Assembly (NCBI GenBank): GCA_040384645.1
Contig: JAZKIX010000070.1
Coordinates: 1 to 64,000 of the forward strand
Length of the DNA: 64,000 nt
Reading direction: 5' to 3'
DNA from: JAZKIX01 sp040384645
GTDB taxonomy: Bacteria; Pseudomonadota; Gammaproteobacteria; Burkholderiales; Burkholderiaceae_D
In this document: piece by piece, positions 1 to 10,214 of the stretch
Layout: the number at the start of each line of letters is the position of its first letter
How positions within the stretch are numbered: the stretch's first letter is position 1
Notes under the pieces: generated by a model
The model's database searches: none
The model's input: the letters and a program-made list of their open reading frames with translations, nothing else
Told to the model about the DNA's origin: nothing
Position numbers and translations under genes: made by a program

Positions 1-1
1 T

Positions 2-777
2 TCTGAAACTATCCGCTACTTCATGCGTCGGCTGGAAATCACCGGCGTCAAGCTGCAACTAAACCAGCGCGTCAGCCGCGCCGAGCTGGAAGCGCAAGGT
101 TTCGACGACATCATCGTCGCCACCGGCATCGTGCCGCGCCTGCCACGCATCGACGGCATCGATCATCCAAAGGTACTCAGTTACCTCGACGTGCTGCAGC
201 ACAACGTNNNNNNNNNNNNNNNNNNNNNNNNNNNNNNNNNNNNNNNNNNNNNNNNNNNNNNNNNNNNNNNNNNNNNNNNNNCGATGTCGGCGAATATCTG
301 CTGCACGATCCACATTTACCCTTGCCGGAACCGCTGCCGCACTGGCTGGCCGAATGGGGCGTCGATCTAACCGGCAATCATCCCGGTGGTCTGGTGCCGC
401 CGCTGGTGGAAGCGCCGGTGCGGCAGATCTTCCTGCTGCAGCGCAAGGCCAGCAAAGTCGGCGCCGGACTCGGCAAAACCTCGGGCTGGGTGCATCGCGC
501 CGCCTTGCAGCGCAAGCGCGTTGAAATGCTGGCCGGGGTCGAATATCGCAAGATCGACGATCAAGGCTTGCATATTACGGTTGGCGGTCAGGCGCGCTTC
601 CTGGAAGTCGATCACGTCATCATTTGCGCCGGGCAAGATTCGCTGGCAGAACTAATGCCCGCCAATAAGTCGACCAGTAAAACCCGCTTCCACCTGATCG
701 GCGGCGCGGCGTTGGCGACCGAACTGGACGCAAAACGGGCGATCCGCGAAGGCGCGGTCACGGCAGCCAGTCTTTAA
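2..777 (+). CDS. fadH: NADPH-dependent 2,4-dienoyl-CoA reductase, C-terminal part (5' partial, contains a gap)
   Basis: This is the C-terminal part of an old-yellow-enzyme-family 2,4-dienoyl-CoA reductase, which removes even-position double bonds during beta-oxidation of unsaturated fatty acids. The visible part is the NAD(P)H/FAD-binding half. It opens with ETIRYFMRRLEITGV, which resembles the FadH segment following the first nucleotide-binding motif. Later come DDIIVATGIVPRLP and DHVIICAGQDSL, and the C-terminus FHLIGGAALATELDAKRAIREG is typical of FadH. The TIM-barrel half lies outside the window. A 74-N gap (208-281) removes the second Rossmann region, and the frame differs on the two sides (frame 2 before, frame 1 after), so the gap length is not literal. 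The family is clear from the C-terminal motif. Confidence 0.88.
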
Positions 778-796
778 ACGCATAAAATACGATAAA

Positions 797-876
797 ATGA
801 GGGGTATATGCCAAAATATGCACTGTGCCGCACGTGTTCTGCGCGTTAGATTTAATACTGCCACCAGTATATTTTC
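797..876 (-). repeat. 80-bp intergenic repeat, copy 1 of 8
   Basis: Read on the minus strand it starts AAAATATACTGGTGGCAGTATT (an AT-rich hairpin with TACTG/CAGTA closing the loop) and ends in a TATACCCCTCAT tail. It lies between fadH and lipB, antisense to both. Seven other copies are at 14357, 29721, 34345, 43323, 50342, 57572 and 61061. Confidence 0.8.
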
Positions 877-933
877 ACTATAAATTGCCTGAAATTGCCT
901 TTTTCCATCGCCGCTGCTATTGAATATAAGCCC

Positions 934-1599
934 GTGACTACCAGCCCCGACCATCCCATCATTCGCCAGCGCGGCGTCGAAGCCTATCAAACCAGCTTTG
1001 ACGCCATGCGAGCCTTTACCGATGACCGCAGCTCGGAGACGCCGGACGAGCTATGGATCGTCGAGCATCCGCCAGTCTTCACGCTCGGTCTGGCGGCCGA
1101 TACTTCCCACATCTTGCATGGCGGCGCGGTGCCGCTGCACCAGATTCCCATCATCCAGACCGACCGTGGCGGCGAAGTGACCTATCACGGGCCTGGTCAG
1201 GTTGTGATCTATCTACTAATGGATTTAAGGCGCCGCAAAAGCGGTAACCGCATGTTCGCGCGCGAATTTGTCCAAAAAATCGAGCAAGCCGTCATCGACA
1301 CACTCGCGGCGTATAATCTCGCCGGTGAACGCAAGGCTGGCGCACCCGGCATTTACGTGGCGCACGGCCCATGGCAAGGCGCCAAAATCGCCGCGCTGGG
1401 CCTGAAAATTCGCGGCAACGGCTGCACTTACCACGGCATGTCGCTCAATGTGGGCATGGATTTGACACCATTTTCATGGATCAACCCTTGCGGTTATGCC
1501 GGCCTGCAAACCGTCGACATGCGTACACTGGGCGTCGATCTACCTTTGCACACCGTACAGTTGGCCCTGGCCGACAAATTGATATTAAATTTTGCCTGA
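934..1599 (+). CDS. lipB: Octanoyl-[ACP]:protein N-octanoyltransferase (lipoyl synthesis)
   Basis: LipB moves octanoate from acyl carrier protein to lipoyl domains, the first step of endogenous lipoate synthesis. The family blocks are all present: DELWIVEHPPVFTLG near the start, the TDRGGEVTYHGPGQ box, the KRKAGAPGIYV-like segment, GAKIAALGLKI with the catalytic lysine, and GCTYHGMSLNVGMDLTPFSWINPCGYAG with the catalytic cysteine. The GTG at 934 (protein MTTSPDHPIIRQRG) matches the usual LipB N-terminus and gives 221 residues. A TTG at 895 would add 13 residues; neither start has a good Shine-Dalgarno sequence. lipA follows 50 bp downstream, so the two genes are probably cotranscribed. Confidence 0.93.
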   Translation: MTTSPDHPIIRQRGVEAYQTSFDAMRAFTDDRSSETPDELWIVEHPPVFTLGLAADTSHILHGGAVPLHQIPIIQTDRGGEVTYHGPGQVVIYLLMDLRRRKSGNRMFAREFVQKIEQAVIDTLAAYNLAGERKAGAPGIYVAHGPWQGAKIAALGLKIRGNGCTYHGMSLNVGMDLTPFSWINPCGYAGLQTVDMRTLGVDLPLHTVQLALADKLILNFA

Positions 1600-1649
1600 G
1601 CCTTGCCCTGGCGCGCAGGCTGCATTTTTGGACTTGACTGGAATTTTTG

Positions 1650-2663
1650 ATGACTTCTGAAACGATGCCAACCGCTGTCGAACTCGCCCCTGACACTGCC
1701 TCAGCCGGCACTTACAATCCCAGCGAAAAGCAAAAAGGCGCCAGCAAAACCGCGCGCATTCCGATCAAGATCATTCCGGTCGAGCGCTTGAAAAAGCCGG
1801 ACTGGATCCGCGTCAAAGCCGGCTCGCCCACCACCCGCTTCTACGAAATCAAAGACATCCTGCGCGCCAATAATCTGGTCACGGTATGTGAAGAAGCGAG
1901 TTGCCCGAATATCGGCGAATGCTTCGGCAAAGGCACCGCCACCTTCATGATCATGGGCGACAAATGCACCCGCCGCTGCCCGTTCTGCGATGTCGGCCAC
2001 GGCCGCCCCGATCCGCTGGACGTCAATGAACCTGACAATCTGGCCAAAACTATCGCCCAGCTAAAACTGAAGTATGTCGTCATCACCTCGGTCGACCGCG
2101 ATGACTTGCGCGACGGCGGCGCCGGCCATTTTGTCCAATGCATCCAGCGCACCCGCGAATTGTCGCCCGGCACCCGGATCGAAGTGCTGGTACCGGATTT
2201 CCGCGGCCGTTTAGATAAGGCGCTCGACATTTTTGCCGATGGCCTGCCCGACGTCATGAACCACAATATGGAAACCGTGCCGCGCCTCTACAAGGAAGCG
2301 CGCCCCGGTTCCGATTACGCCCATTCGCTGCAGTTATTGCGCGACTTTAAAGTACGGTATCCGCAAGCCATCACAAAATCCGGCCTGATGGTCGGTTTAG
2401 GTGAAACCGATGAAGAAATCCTGCAAGTGATGCGCGATATGCGCGAGCACAATGTCGACATGCTCACCATCGGCCAATACTTGATGCCATCCGGCGACCA
2501 TTTACCAGTGCGCCGTTATGTGCATCCGGACGTTTTTAAAATGTTCGAGGAAGAAGCCTACAAGATGGGCTTTGAACATGCGGCGGTCGGTGCAATGGTG
2601 CGCTCGAGCTATCACGCCGATGAGCAAGCGCACGGCGTCACAGCGAATGTGAACGTTCAATAG
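1650..2663 (+). CDS. lipA: Lipoyl synthase
   Basis: LipA is a radical-SAM enzyme that inserts two sulfur atoms into protein-bound octanoate, completing lipoate made with LipB. The auxiliary-cluster cysteines (CEEASCPNIGEC) precede the radical-SAM motif CTRRCPFC, and the family segments VVITSVDRDDLRDGGAGHF, PDVMNHNMETVPRLY, KSGLMVGLGE and LTIGQYLMPS follow. It has 337 residues with an N-terminal extension of about 45 residues, common in betaproteobacteria. The ATG at 1650 is preferred over an in-frame TTG one codon earlier. A strong hairpin at 2724-2754 lies 60 bp after the stop codon. Confidence 0.97.
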   Translation: MTSETMPTAVELAPDTASAGTYNPSEKQKGASKTARIPIKIIPVERLKKPDWIRVKAGSPTTRFYEIKDILRANNLVTVCEEASCPNIGECFGKGTATFMIMGDKCTRRCPFCDVGHGRPDPLDVNEPDNLAKTIAQLKLKYVVITSVDRDDLRDGGAGHFVQCIQRTRELSPGTRIEVLVPDFRGRLDKALDIFADGLPDVMNHNMETVPRLYKEARPGSDYAHSLQLLRDFKVRYPQAITKSGLMVGLGETDEEILQVMRDMREHNVDMLTIGQYLMPSGDHLPVRRYVHPDVFKMFEEEAYKMGFEHAAVGAMVRSSYHADEQAHGVTANVNVQ

Positions 2664-2723
2664 TTGATGAGACAAATGAGTAGATAACGAGACAACTCAA
2701 TAGCAATGAGACGCGCCAGGATC

Positions 2724-2754
2724 AAGCTAACTCATATATGCAATGAGTTAGCTT
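2724..2754. terminator. Bidirectional hairpin terminator between lipA and the NRPS-PKS gene
   Basis: A perfect 12-bp inverted repeat (AAGCTAACTCAT / ATGAGTTAGCTT) with a 7-nt loop sits between two convergent genes. There is no long T-run on either side, but position and stem strength suit a shared terminator. Confidence 0.6.
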
Positions 2755-2858
2755 TCAATCTAGACGCTTCCCAAGAATCGAAATCCTGGTGGTATTGATT
2801 GGTTCTGAAGCTTCTTTTCTTTGGTACGACTGTATTTTCCAACGCTGCTCCACTGAGC

Positions 2859-5800
2859 TTATTTGCCTTCACGGACGCGAAATTGCTGCAAGCGCTCAGC
2901 GATCAACTGCACGCTGGCCCCCACCATAATGCTATGGTGATTCCCCGGTATTTCGATTACCTCCAGCACGCCAGAGGCTAACTTGCCCCAACCTAATTCC
3001 GGCTCGCAAAATTGCGTGGCAAAACCTTCCGTACCGCAAAACAGCAAGACCGGGCGATCATACGGTTTCGGCTGGTAACTGCGTAGCGCACTATCATTGG
3101 CCTGGGTCACAGCCAGCAAATTCTGCACCTCATTTTCCCGTGTTCCTGGTGGTAGCAAGCCCTGCTGGATCGCCGCTTCCAGCGCGTGCAGCCAGTGCTG
3201 GTCCACTGTGATGTCACGCAAGCGCTCCCAATCCATGGACAATTTTGGAAACAGAATGCCAAGCATTACAGCATCGTCGCTAAGCCAGTCCTTGCTGGCC
3301 ATCTGACCGTAGGCGCTGTTTCGATAGAGCGCCTGCATGCTGGCGTTTTGCGCCCGTGAATCAAGCAATGCCAGCAAGGCTACCTCGTCACCTGACTGAC
3401 GCAATTGCTGCGCCATTTCATAGGCGATGCATCCACCCATCGAGTGTCCAACCAAGTTGTAAGGGCCTGAGGATTGTCGCGATTTGATCAGCCCGATGTA
3501 ATCTGCAGCCATCTCCTCGATCCGCTGCAGCGGCGCCGACTCACCTTGCAAGCCGCGAGCTTGGATTCCATATACCGGTTGATCGTGTCCCAAGCAGCGC
3601 ATCAGGTCCACATAACCGGTCGTGTGGCCGCCATAGGGGTGTATGCAAAAAATCGGCGCCAAATGTCCCGTGGTTCGGATACCGACCAGGCGTGAATTGC
3701 TCGATGGCTGGCCGGAGCGCAGCACTTGGGCCAAGGCTTTCACTGTCGGATTTTCCAGCAAATCGGCATTCGAAAGGCTGCAATCGAAGCGCTGTTTCAA
3801 ACGAATAATGAGGCTCAGGGACGACAATGAGCTACCACCAAGTTCAAAAAAGTTGTCACTGGACGCGACCGTATCCACTCCCAAAATTTCTTTGAACGCC
3901 TTGCCCACTTCCAGTTCAATGTCGTCCTGGAGTGTGATGCTCTCAACTTCCGCCACATGCTGCATTTGATCTGACTTATTGGCTGGCGCAGCGCTCGTAA
4001 TCACGAAGCGTGTTGTTGCCTTCGTCGTCACAGGACGTGCTTCAGGCCAATAGCGATACCGGTCGAACGGGTAGACCGGTAAAGCGACCCGGCGCCGCAA
4101 TTCGTGCGCATACAAGCTTTGCCAATCAAGCGCAACACCGTTAATCCACAGCTGTCCCAAACTCGTCAACAATGTGGCGGTGTCCGAAGCGGTGGTACCG
4201 GCCAAGGTTGGGCCGGCAAAACGTACATTCTGTTTCTTGGGATGGTGCCGGATGATCGAGCTGAAGGTCTGGCCCGGCCCTACTTCCAGATAGATGCCAT
4301 CAGACGTCTCTAACAGTAGCTCAAGCCCTTCGGCAAAGCGCACGGTTTGGCGCATATGGCGTACCCAGTGAGCCGGATCGGTGGCTTGCTCCGGCGTTAC
4401 CCAGGAACCTGTCACGTTGGTGATATAGGCAATTTGTGGCGCATGCAGCTCGACTTCACCGACTTTCGCCAGGAACTGCTCCAGAATCGGATCGAGCATG
4501 GCGCAATGGAAAGCATGCGAGGTCGGCACGCGCTTGCAGCGCAAGCCTGCCGCCGCCAGTGGCGCCAACAGCGCGTCGATCCGTTCTGGCGTACCTGCCA
4601 GCACGCATGCGCGCGGGCCGTTGATGACCGCCAGTTCTACACCTGTGCCGAGGAAAGCGTGCAATTGCTCAGGCGTGGCCTCGACCGCCAGCATGGCGCC
4701 GGCAGGCAATTGCTGCATTAACTGTGCACGCGCAACCACCAGTTCGAGCGCGTCGGGCAAGGACATGACGCCGGCAAGGCAGGCCGCCACATATTCACCC
4801 AGGCTGTGTCCCATCATAGCCTGCGGCTGCACGCCCCAGTGCATGAGCTGGCGGGCCAGAGCATATTCGACGACAAATATGGCTGGCTGCGTGATGGCAG
4901 TCTGCCCCAGTTGCTGGGCCGATTGTTCCAATTGACAGGGCGCAGGATAGAGCGCCTTGCGCAAGTCAAGTCCCAGTAATGGCTGCAGTAGCTGGGCGCA
5001 GGTATCGATGCACTGCCGGAACTCGGGTAAAGACTCGTACAGGTCCCGTCCCATGTTCACTTGTTGCAAACCCTGACCGGGAAACACGAAAGTCACACGC
5101 GGATTGGCGCCAGGCGCAAGCCCTTGAGTACGATTTTCGGAACTTGCCGCCAGTGCTTCTAGCGCTCCGGTCTGGTCGGCACACAATATGAAATGTCGAT
5201 GCGGTAGCTGCGTGCGTCCGACCTGCAATGTGTAGGCAACGTCGGCCAGATTCGCGTCAGGATGTTCGCGCAAATATTGCGCTAGGTTGGTACGCATCGC
5301 GCCCAAAGCAGATTCAGACTTTGCCGACAAGGTCAGCAGTTGATAAGTTAAATTGCTTGTCGTGGATATTAATTGGGCAGCCTGTTCCAGAATGACATGG
5401 GCATTGGTGCCGCCTATGCCAAACGAGCTCACCGCTGCACGCCGCGGTGATTCCGACAGCGGCCATTGCACTAGCTCGTTGTTGACATGAAAAGGACTGC
5501 TTTCCAAGCCGAGTTTCGGGTTCGGCGCTTGGAAATGGAGCGTCGCCGGCACCACGCCATGATGCAACGCTAGTGCGGCCTTGATCAGGCCCGTCACGCC
5601 AGCTGCTGCGTCCAGGTGCCCTACATTGGACTTTACTGAGCCTAACAGGCAGTAGCCCCGGTCAGCCGTATATTTTCGATAGGCTTGGGTTAATGCGGCT
5701 ACTTCAATCGGATCACCTAGCGATGTGGCGGTACCGTGCGCCTCGACGAGTCCGATACTGCGTGGATCAACGCTGGCCCGTTGCAGTGCCTGTTCGATGA

Positions 5801-8800
5801 CATCGGCTTGTCCATCCACGCTTGGCGCGGTGTAGCCCACCTTCATGCCGCCGTCATTGTTAATGGCCGAGCCTTTGATCACGGCCCAGATAGTATCGCC
5901 GTTGCTGACGGCATCGCGCAGGCGCTTGAGCACTACGATGGCGCCACCACTGCCGCGCACCGTGCCGCCAGCCTTGGCGTCAAATGGCCTGCAGCGTCCA
6001 TCGGCCGACAGGATATGGCCTTCCTGGTGCAGATATCCAGTGCCATGCGGAATCTCGATGGAAACGCCGCCGGCCAGTGCCATGTCGCAATCGCCAAGCA
6101 GCAGTTGCTGACATGCGAGATGTACCGCGACCAGAGAAGTTGAACAAGCCGTCTGCACGGTCAGCGCGGGACCATGCAAGTTCAGCTTGTAAGCCAGCCG
6201 GGTGGACAGGAAATCTTTCTCGTTCAAGATCGTGGTCTGGAACAATTCAGCGGCGGATTCCGGGTTGGTCTCGAGAAAATGCAGCAGATAAGCTGCGCGC
6301 CCAATCCCGCCGTACACGCCAATCCGGCCGGAATAATTCTGGCCGCTGTAGCCGGCATGTTCCAGCGCTTGCCAGCCCACTTCCAGGAACAGTCGTTGCT
6401 GGGGATCCATCAGTTGAGCTTCGCGGGGCGGATAGCCGAAAAACGGCGCGTCAAAACATTCGATGTCTTTAAGATTGCCCTTGCGCCTGACATAAGCAGG
6501 ATCTTGCAGTAGACGCGCATCCACGCCGGCGGCCAGCAACTGCTGATCCGTCAACTCCGTGATGGACTCGACGCCGGCGCACAGATTGCGCCAAAAATCC
6601 TCCACATTGTCGGCGCCCGGGAACCTGCCGGCCATGCCGACGATGGCGATGTCGCTGCCTGACAGAGCGGCTTGGGCTATTTGAGACCCGGCATGTTCAC
6701 TCTGCTTGGGCTGCGCATCCTTACCTTGCTCAACGCCAAGCGAGGTACGCAGGTGATTGGCTAGCGAACGAATGGTCGGAAAGCGAAACAGGTCCATGGT
6801 GGGAACCATAAGGCCGTGCGCCCCCTTCAGCCTGACCTCGACTTGCACAAGGCTCAAGGAGTGACCGCCGACCTCGAAGAAATTGTCGTCGATGCCAACC
6901 GTGGCAAGCTTCAGCAACTCTTGCCAAATAGCTGCGATCTGTTGTTCCAAACAGTCGCGTGGCAGCGAAGTGCCGGCCTCGACTGGGCGGCTAGGAGGAT
7001 TTGGCAAGGCACGCCGGTCGATCTTGCCGTTCGGCGTCATCGGCCATGCATCTAAAAAGACAAAAGCGGCTGGCACCATGAAATGCGGCAATTTTCCCTC
7101 AACGTGGGCGCGTATCGCGGCCGGCTTGATGATCTTGCCATCAAGTGCAATGATGTATGCCACCAGCGCTTGCTCACCTGTTGAGTCCTGGCGCGCCACT
7201 ACCAGTGCTTCGCGGATACCGGGATACTGCGCGATCACCGCTTCAAGTTCGCCCAGTTCGATGCGGAAACCACGAATCTTTACCTGATGATCGATGCGCC
7301 CCAGGAATTCCAGACTGCCATCCGGCAAGTGACGGGCCAGATCGCCCGTCTTATACATACGCTCGCCACGGCCACCGAATGGGTTGGCGATAAAGCGTTC
7401 TTGGGTCATGTCGGGGCGACCGAGATAGCCGCGTGCCAAGCCAATACCCGCTATATGCAATTCGCCAGCGACACCCATCGGCGCTGGTTGCAGATGCTGA
7501 TCCAGAACGTACACCCTGGTGTTGGCCATTGGGCGTCCGATGCTGACACGTTCGGCCCCGGGATGCAGATCGGCCATCGTCGCGCACACTGTCGCTTCCG
7601 TCGGGCCGTAGGCATTGAGCATGCGCCGTCCGGGACTCCAGCGCCTGACCAAATCCAAACTGCATGCCTCGCCTGCAGTTACCACCGTCCGCAGTGTCGG
7701 CAGTTCCGCCGGCTGTAACAGCGCCAATACCGACGGTGGCAAGGTAAGCACAGTGATACCGTTGCCGTTGATGGTATTGACAAGCGCCGAGCCCGGCATC
7801 ATGTCCATTTTTGCGGCTAGGTAAAGGCAAGCGCCGGCGCATAGCGTGGTAAAAATTTCAGAAACCGACGCATCAAAGCTGAACGAAGCAAATTGCAGCA
7901 CCCGACTGTTCGGCTCAATTGCAAAAGCCTCAATCTGGGCTTGCACCAGATTCGACAGCCCCTGATGTTCCAGCAGCACACCCTTGGGACGCCCGGTCGA
8001 ACCGGAGGTATAAATCACGTAGGCCAGATCGGTCGGCAGAGAATTGATCTGTGGATTGTCCGCAGATTCACGGCTGATGCTTGCCCAGTCGGCATCCAGG
8101 CAAACTAAGCGCCCAGCCGTTGCCGGCAATTGGGCGCGTAGCGATTCCTGGGTCAACAGCAGACTCAAGCCGGCGTCTTCCAGCATATACGCCAGACGGT
8201 CTTCTGGATAACTTGGATCCAGCGGCAGGTATGCACCGCCCGCTTTCAAAATGGCGATGACGCCGATCACCATGTCAGGCTGGCCTCGCTCGATACTCAG
8301 GCCAACCAGTTGTCCTTTTTTCAGACCCAGTCGGCGCAGATAATGGGCCAACTGATTGGCACGCCGATTCAGCTCTTCGTAGGATAACTCTCGTCTTTCA
8401 TATCGGAGTGCTTGGGCAAACGGGGTACTTGCCGCCTGCCGCTCGAACAGGTGGTGGGCGCCGGCCTGAGTCAACCGGACATCGGTAGCGTTCCACTCGG
8501 CACGGATGCTTTGCTCACGCGGCGTCAGCATCGGCATCCTGTCCAACACGACATCAGGTTGATGCACGGCGCCTAGCAATAAGGCTTGGTAATGCTCCAC
8601 CAAATAAGCGATGCTCTCGTGGTCCCACAGATCGGTGTTGTACCAACACACCGCGCGCAAAGACCCGTCCACTTCTTCAACCACAAAGTCGAGGTCGAAC
8701 TTGACGGTATGCTGTTCCAATGGATAAGAATCGAGCAGCAGGCCCGACAGATCGAGCTTGGCGCCGGCCAAGCCCATCCGTGCAGCCGCCACGCCCTGTA

Positions 8801-9944
8801 TGTGTGCCAGTTGCGATTTTTGATATGTAAACGCCACCTGAAATACCGGACTGCGGCTCAGGTCGCGCGGCAGGCCGAGCCGCTCCACCAATAAAGGAAA
8901 CGGGAAATCCTGATGATCCCTTGCACCCACCAGAACTTTGCGGACTTGATGCAAGAATTGTGAAAATGGCATATCGCCGGCAAGTTGGGTGCGTAAGGCA
9001 CACGGACTGGCAAAATAGCCAACGGTGCGCTCGTACCCTTGCGGCGGCCTGCCAAAGCGTGGCGAGCCAATGACCAGGTCGGACTGTCCGGTAGTTCGGT
9101 ATAACAAGACGTAAAACGCGGCCAGCAGTACGGTATAAAAAGTGACGTCTTCTTGCTTGGCTAACGCGCGTACTTGCCGGGTCAGTTCTGGGCCTAGCTC
9201 AAACGCATGCCCGGCGCCGGCATGGGTCTGCACGGGAGGACGCGGACGGTCAGTCGGCAGATCCAGGCTAGGCGGCGCTGCGAGTTCGGATTGCCAGTAT
9301 TTCCAATGTTCTTCACCACGGGGCGCGGTCAACATTTGATCTTGCCACGCGACGTAATCGGCATAGCTGAGTCCGCTCGGCAGTAGCGCAGCGGTTTGTC
9401 CGGTTACGTGGGCATGATAATGGAGGCCAAGCTCCTCCATCAAGATGATCAGCGACCACGTGTCCGTCGCGATATGGTGACTATTTAGCAGCAATACGTG
9501 CTCATCGTCGCCACGGGAAAAAAGTTGGCTGCGGAAGACCGGACCATTTTGCAAATCAAAGCAGACGTGCGCCTCCTCTGCCAAACACTTGTGCAATTTG
9601 CCCGCGTCCCATCCCGATGCGTCGACATGCCGAAAATTGACCTCGGCATGAGAGTGGACCAATTGGACTGGCTCGCCGTGCGGTGCAGAATAGGTGGTGC
9701 GCAACGCAGGGTGTCGATCTACCAGGTCTTGCAGGGCACCGTGCAAGGCATCGACGTCCAGTACAGTGCGAATGGTCCAGGCCATCGGCAAGCCGTATTC
9801 TGACCCCTCGGGATGCAAATTCCACAAAAACCACATCGCACGCTGACCGCGGGAGAGTGCCGCAGCGATTGGCATGATGGCCGGGTTGCTTACTGTTTCA
9901 AAGGGGCTGACATGCTCTTCCTGGCCTGAAATACCATTGCTCAT
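2859..9944 (-). CDS. Hybrid NRPS-PKS, single chain C-A-PCP-KS-AT-ACP-TE
   Basis: A 2361-residue assembly-line enzyme. Visible domains with rough positions: condensation (HHIATDTWS near 155, a variant of HHxxxDG); adenylation (YTSGSTGRPKG near 645, NGKIDRRALP near 970); peptidyl carrier (GGHSL serine near 1027); ketosynthase (TACSTS cysteine near 1266, EAHGTATS, KSNVGH); acyltransferase (VFPGQG near 1619, GHSLGEY serine near 1713, SHAFH, which points to malonyl-CoA); acyl carrier (GGSSL near 2037); type I thioesterase (GHSMGG near 2165). There is no ketoreductase. Read by alignment to GrsA, the adenylation pocket is D-A-S-T-V-A-A-V-C-K, close to the Phe code and, from memory, a published Tyr signature. 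The ATG at 9944 has a GAAAG ribosome site; an in-frame upstream start would add 26 unlikely residues. No MbtH, PPTase, transporter or regulator lies next to it. Predicted product (inference): an N-acyl aromatic amino acid extended by one malonate, released by the TE. Confidence 0.93.
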   Translation of the reverse strand: MSNGISGQEEHVSPFETVSNPAIMPIAAALSRGQRAMWFLWNLHPEGSEYGLPMAWTIRTVLDVDALHGALQDLVDRHPALRTTYSAPHGEPVQLVHSHAEVNFRHVDASGWDAGKLHKCLAEEAHVCFDLQNGPVFRSQLFSRGDDEHVLLLNSHHIATDTWSLIILMEELGLHYHAHVTGQTAALLPSGLSYADYVAWQDQMLTAPRGEEHWKYWQSELAAPPSLDLPTDRPRPPVQTHAGAGHAFELGPELTRQVRALAKQEDVTFYTVLLAAFYVLLYRTTGQSDLVIGSPRFGRPPQGYERTVGYFASPCALRTQLAGDMPFSQFLHQVRKVLVGARDHQDFPFPLLVERLGLPRDLSRSPVFQVAFTYQKSQLAHIQGVAAARMGLAGAKLDLSGLLLDSYPLEQHTVKFDLDFVVEEVDGSLRAVCWYNTDLWDHESIAYLVEHYQALLLGAVHQPDVVLDRMPMLTPREQSIRAEWNATDVRLTQAGAHHLFERQAASTPFAQALRYERRELSYEELNRRANQLAHYLRRLGLKKGQLVGLSIERGQPDMVIGVIAILKAGGAYLPLDPSYPEDRLAYMLEDAGLSLLLTQESLRAQLPATAGRLVCLDADWASISRESADNPQINSLPTDLAYVIYTSGSTGRPKGVLLEHQGLSNLVQAQIEAFAIEPNSRVLQFASFSFDASVSEIFTTLCAGACLYLAAKMDMMPGSALVNTINGNGITVLTLPPSVLALLQPAELPTLRTVVTAGEACSLDLVRRWSPGRRMLNAYGPTEATVCATMADLHPGAERVSIGRPMANTRVYVLDQHLQPAPMGVAGELHIAGIGLARGYLGRPDMTQERFIANPFGGRGERMYKTGDLARHLPDGSLEFLGRIDHQVKIRGFRIELGELEAVIAQYPGIREALVVARQDSTGEQALVAYIIALDGKIIKPAAIRAHVEGKLPHFMVPAAFVFLDAWPMTPNGKIDRRALPNPPSRPVEAGTSLPRDCLEQQIAAIWQELLKLATVGIDDNFFEVGGHSLSLVQVEVRLKGAHGLMVPTMDLFRFPTIRSLANHLRTSLGVEQGKDAQPKQSEHAGSQIAQAALSGSDIAIVGMAGRFPGADNVEDFWRNLCAGVESITELTDQQLLAAGVDARLLQDPAYVRRKGNLKDIECFDAPFFGYPPREAQLMDPQQRLFLEVGWQALEHAGYSGQNYSGRIGVYGGIGRAAYLLHFLETNPESAAELFQTTILNEKDFLSTRLAYKLNLHGPALTVQTACSTSLVAVHLACQQLLLGDCDMALAGGVSIEIPHGTGYLHQEGHILSADGRCRPFDAKAGGTVRGSGGAIVVLKRLRDAVSNGDTIWAVIKGSAINNDGGMKVGYTAPSVDGQADVIEQALQRASVDPRSIGLVEAHGTATSLGDPIEVAALTQAYRKYTADRGYCLLGSVKSNVGHLDAAAGVTGLIKAALALHHGVVPATLHFQAPNPKLGLESSPFHVNNELVQWPLSESPRRAAVSSFGIGGTNAHVILEQAAQLISTTSNLTYQLLTLSAKSESALGAMRTNLAQYLREHPDANLADVAYTLQVGRTQLPHRHFILCADQTGALEALAASSENRTQGLAPGANPRVTFVFPGQGLQQVNMGRDLYESLPEFRQCIDTCAQLLQPLLGLDLRKALYPAPCQLEQSAQQLGQTAITQPAIFVVEYALARQLMHWGVQPQAMMGHSLGEYVAACLAGVMSLPDALELVVARAQLMQQLPAGAMLAVEATPEQLHAFLGTGVELAVINGPRACVLAGTPERIDALLAPLAAAGLRCKRVPTSHAFHCAMLDPILEQFLAKVGEVELHAPQIAYITNVTGSWVTPEQATDPAHWVRHMRQTVRFAEGLELLLETSDGIYLEVGPGQTFSSIIRHHPKKQNVRFAGPTLAGTTASDTATLLTSLGQLWINGVALDWQSLYAHELRRRVALPVYPFDRYRYWPEARPVTTKATTRFVITSAAPANKSDQMQHVAEVESITLQDDIELEVGKAFKEILGVDTVASSDNFFELGGSSLSSLSLIIRLKQRFDCSLSNADLLENPTVKALAQVLRSGQPSSNSRLVGIRTTGHLAPIFCIHPYGGHTTGYVDLMRCLGHDQPVYGIQARGLQGESAPLQRIEEMAADYIGLIKSRQSSGPYNLVGHSMGGCIAYEMAQQLRQSGDEVALLALLDSRAQNASMQALYRNSAYGQMASKDWLSDDAVMLGILFPKLSMDWERLRDITVDQHWLHALEAAIQQGLLPPGTRENEVQNLLAVTQANDSALRSYQPKPYDRPVLLFCGTEGFATQFCEPELGWGKLASGVLEVIEIPGNHHSIMVGASVQLIAERLQQFRVREGK

Positions 9945-10214
9945 GTAGTTACTTTCATACTCATTAAATGAATGATGGAGTTGATGATTACCGTGCGGGG
10001 GTGGTAGCACGGCAATTAACACGACTTAACGATGAGGTAATTGACTCAATATTGTTGCCGCGTCGTCAAAGGAGAAAGAAAGATAACAGATTGTCACTTA
10101 ATTCGCGCCACTTCGATGCAAAAAACTCAACAAAGAAACGGTCTCGAATAATGAGCATTGAATAAATGCGAAAACTTCCGCATCCAGAGGAATGCGCCAT
10201 CAGCTAGGCTCGGT

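Noticed and set aside
895..933. Upstream TTG start for lipB
   Set aside because: No Shine-Dalgarno sequence, and the extra 13 residues do not match the usual LipB N-terminus; kept only as an alternative.
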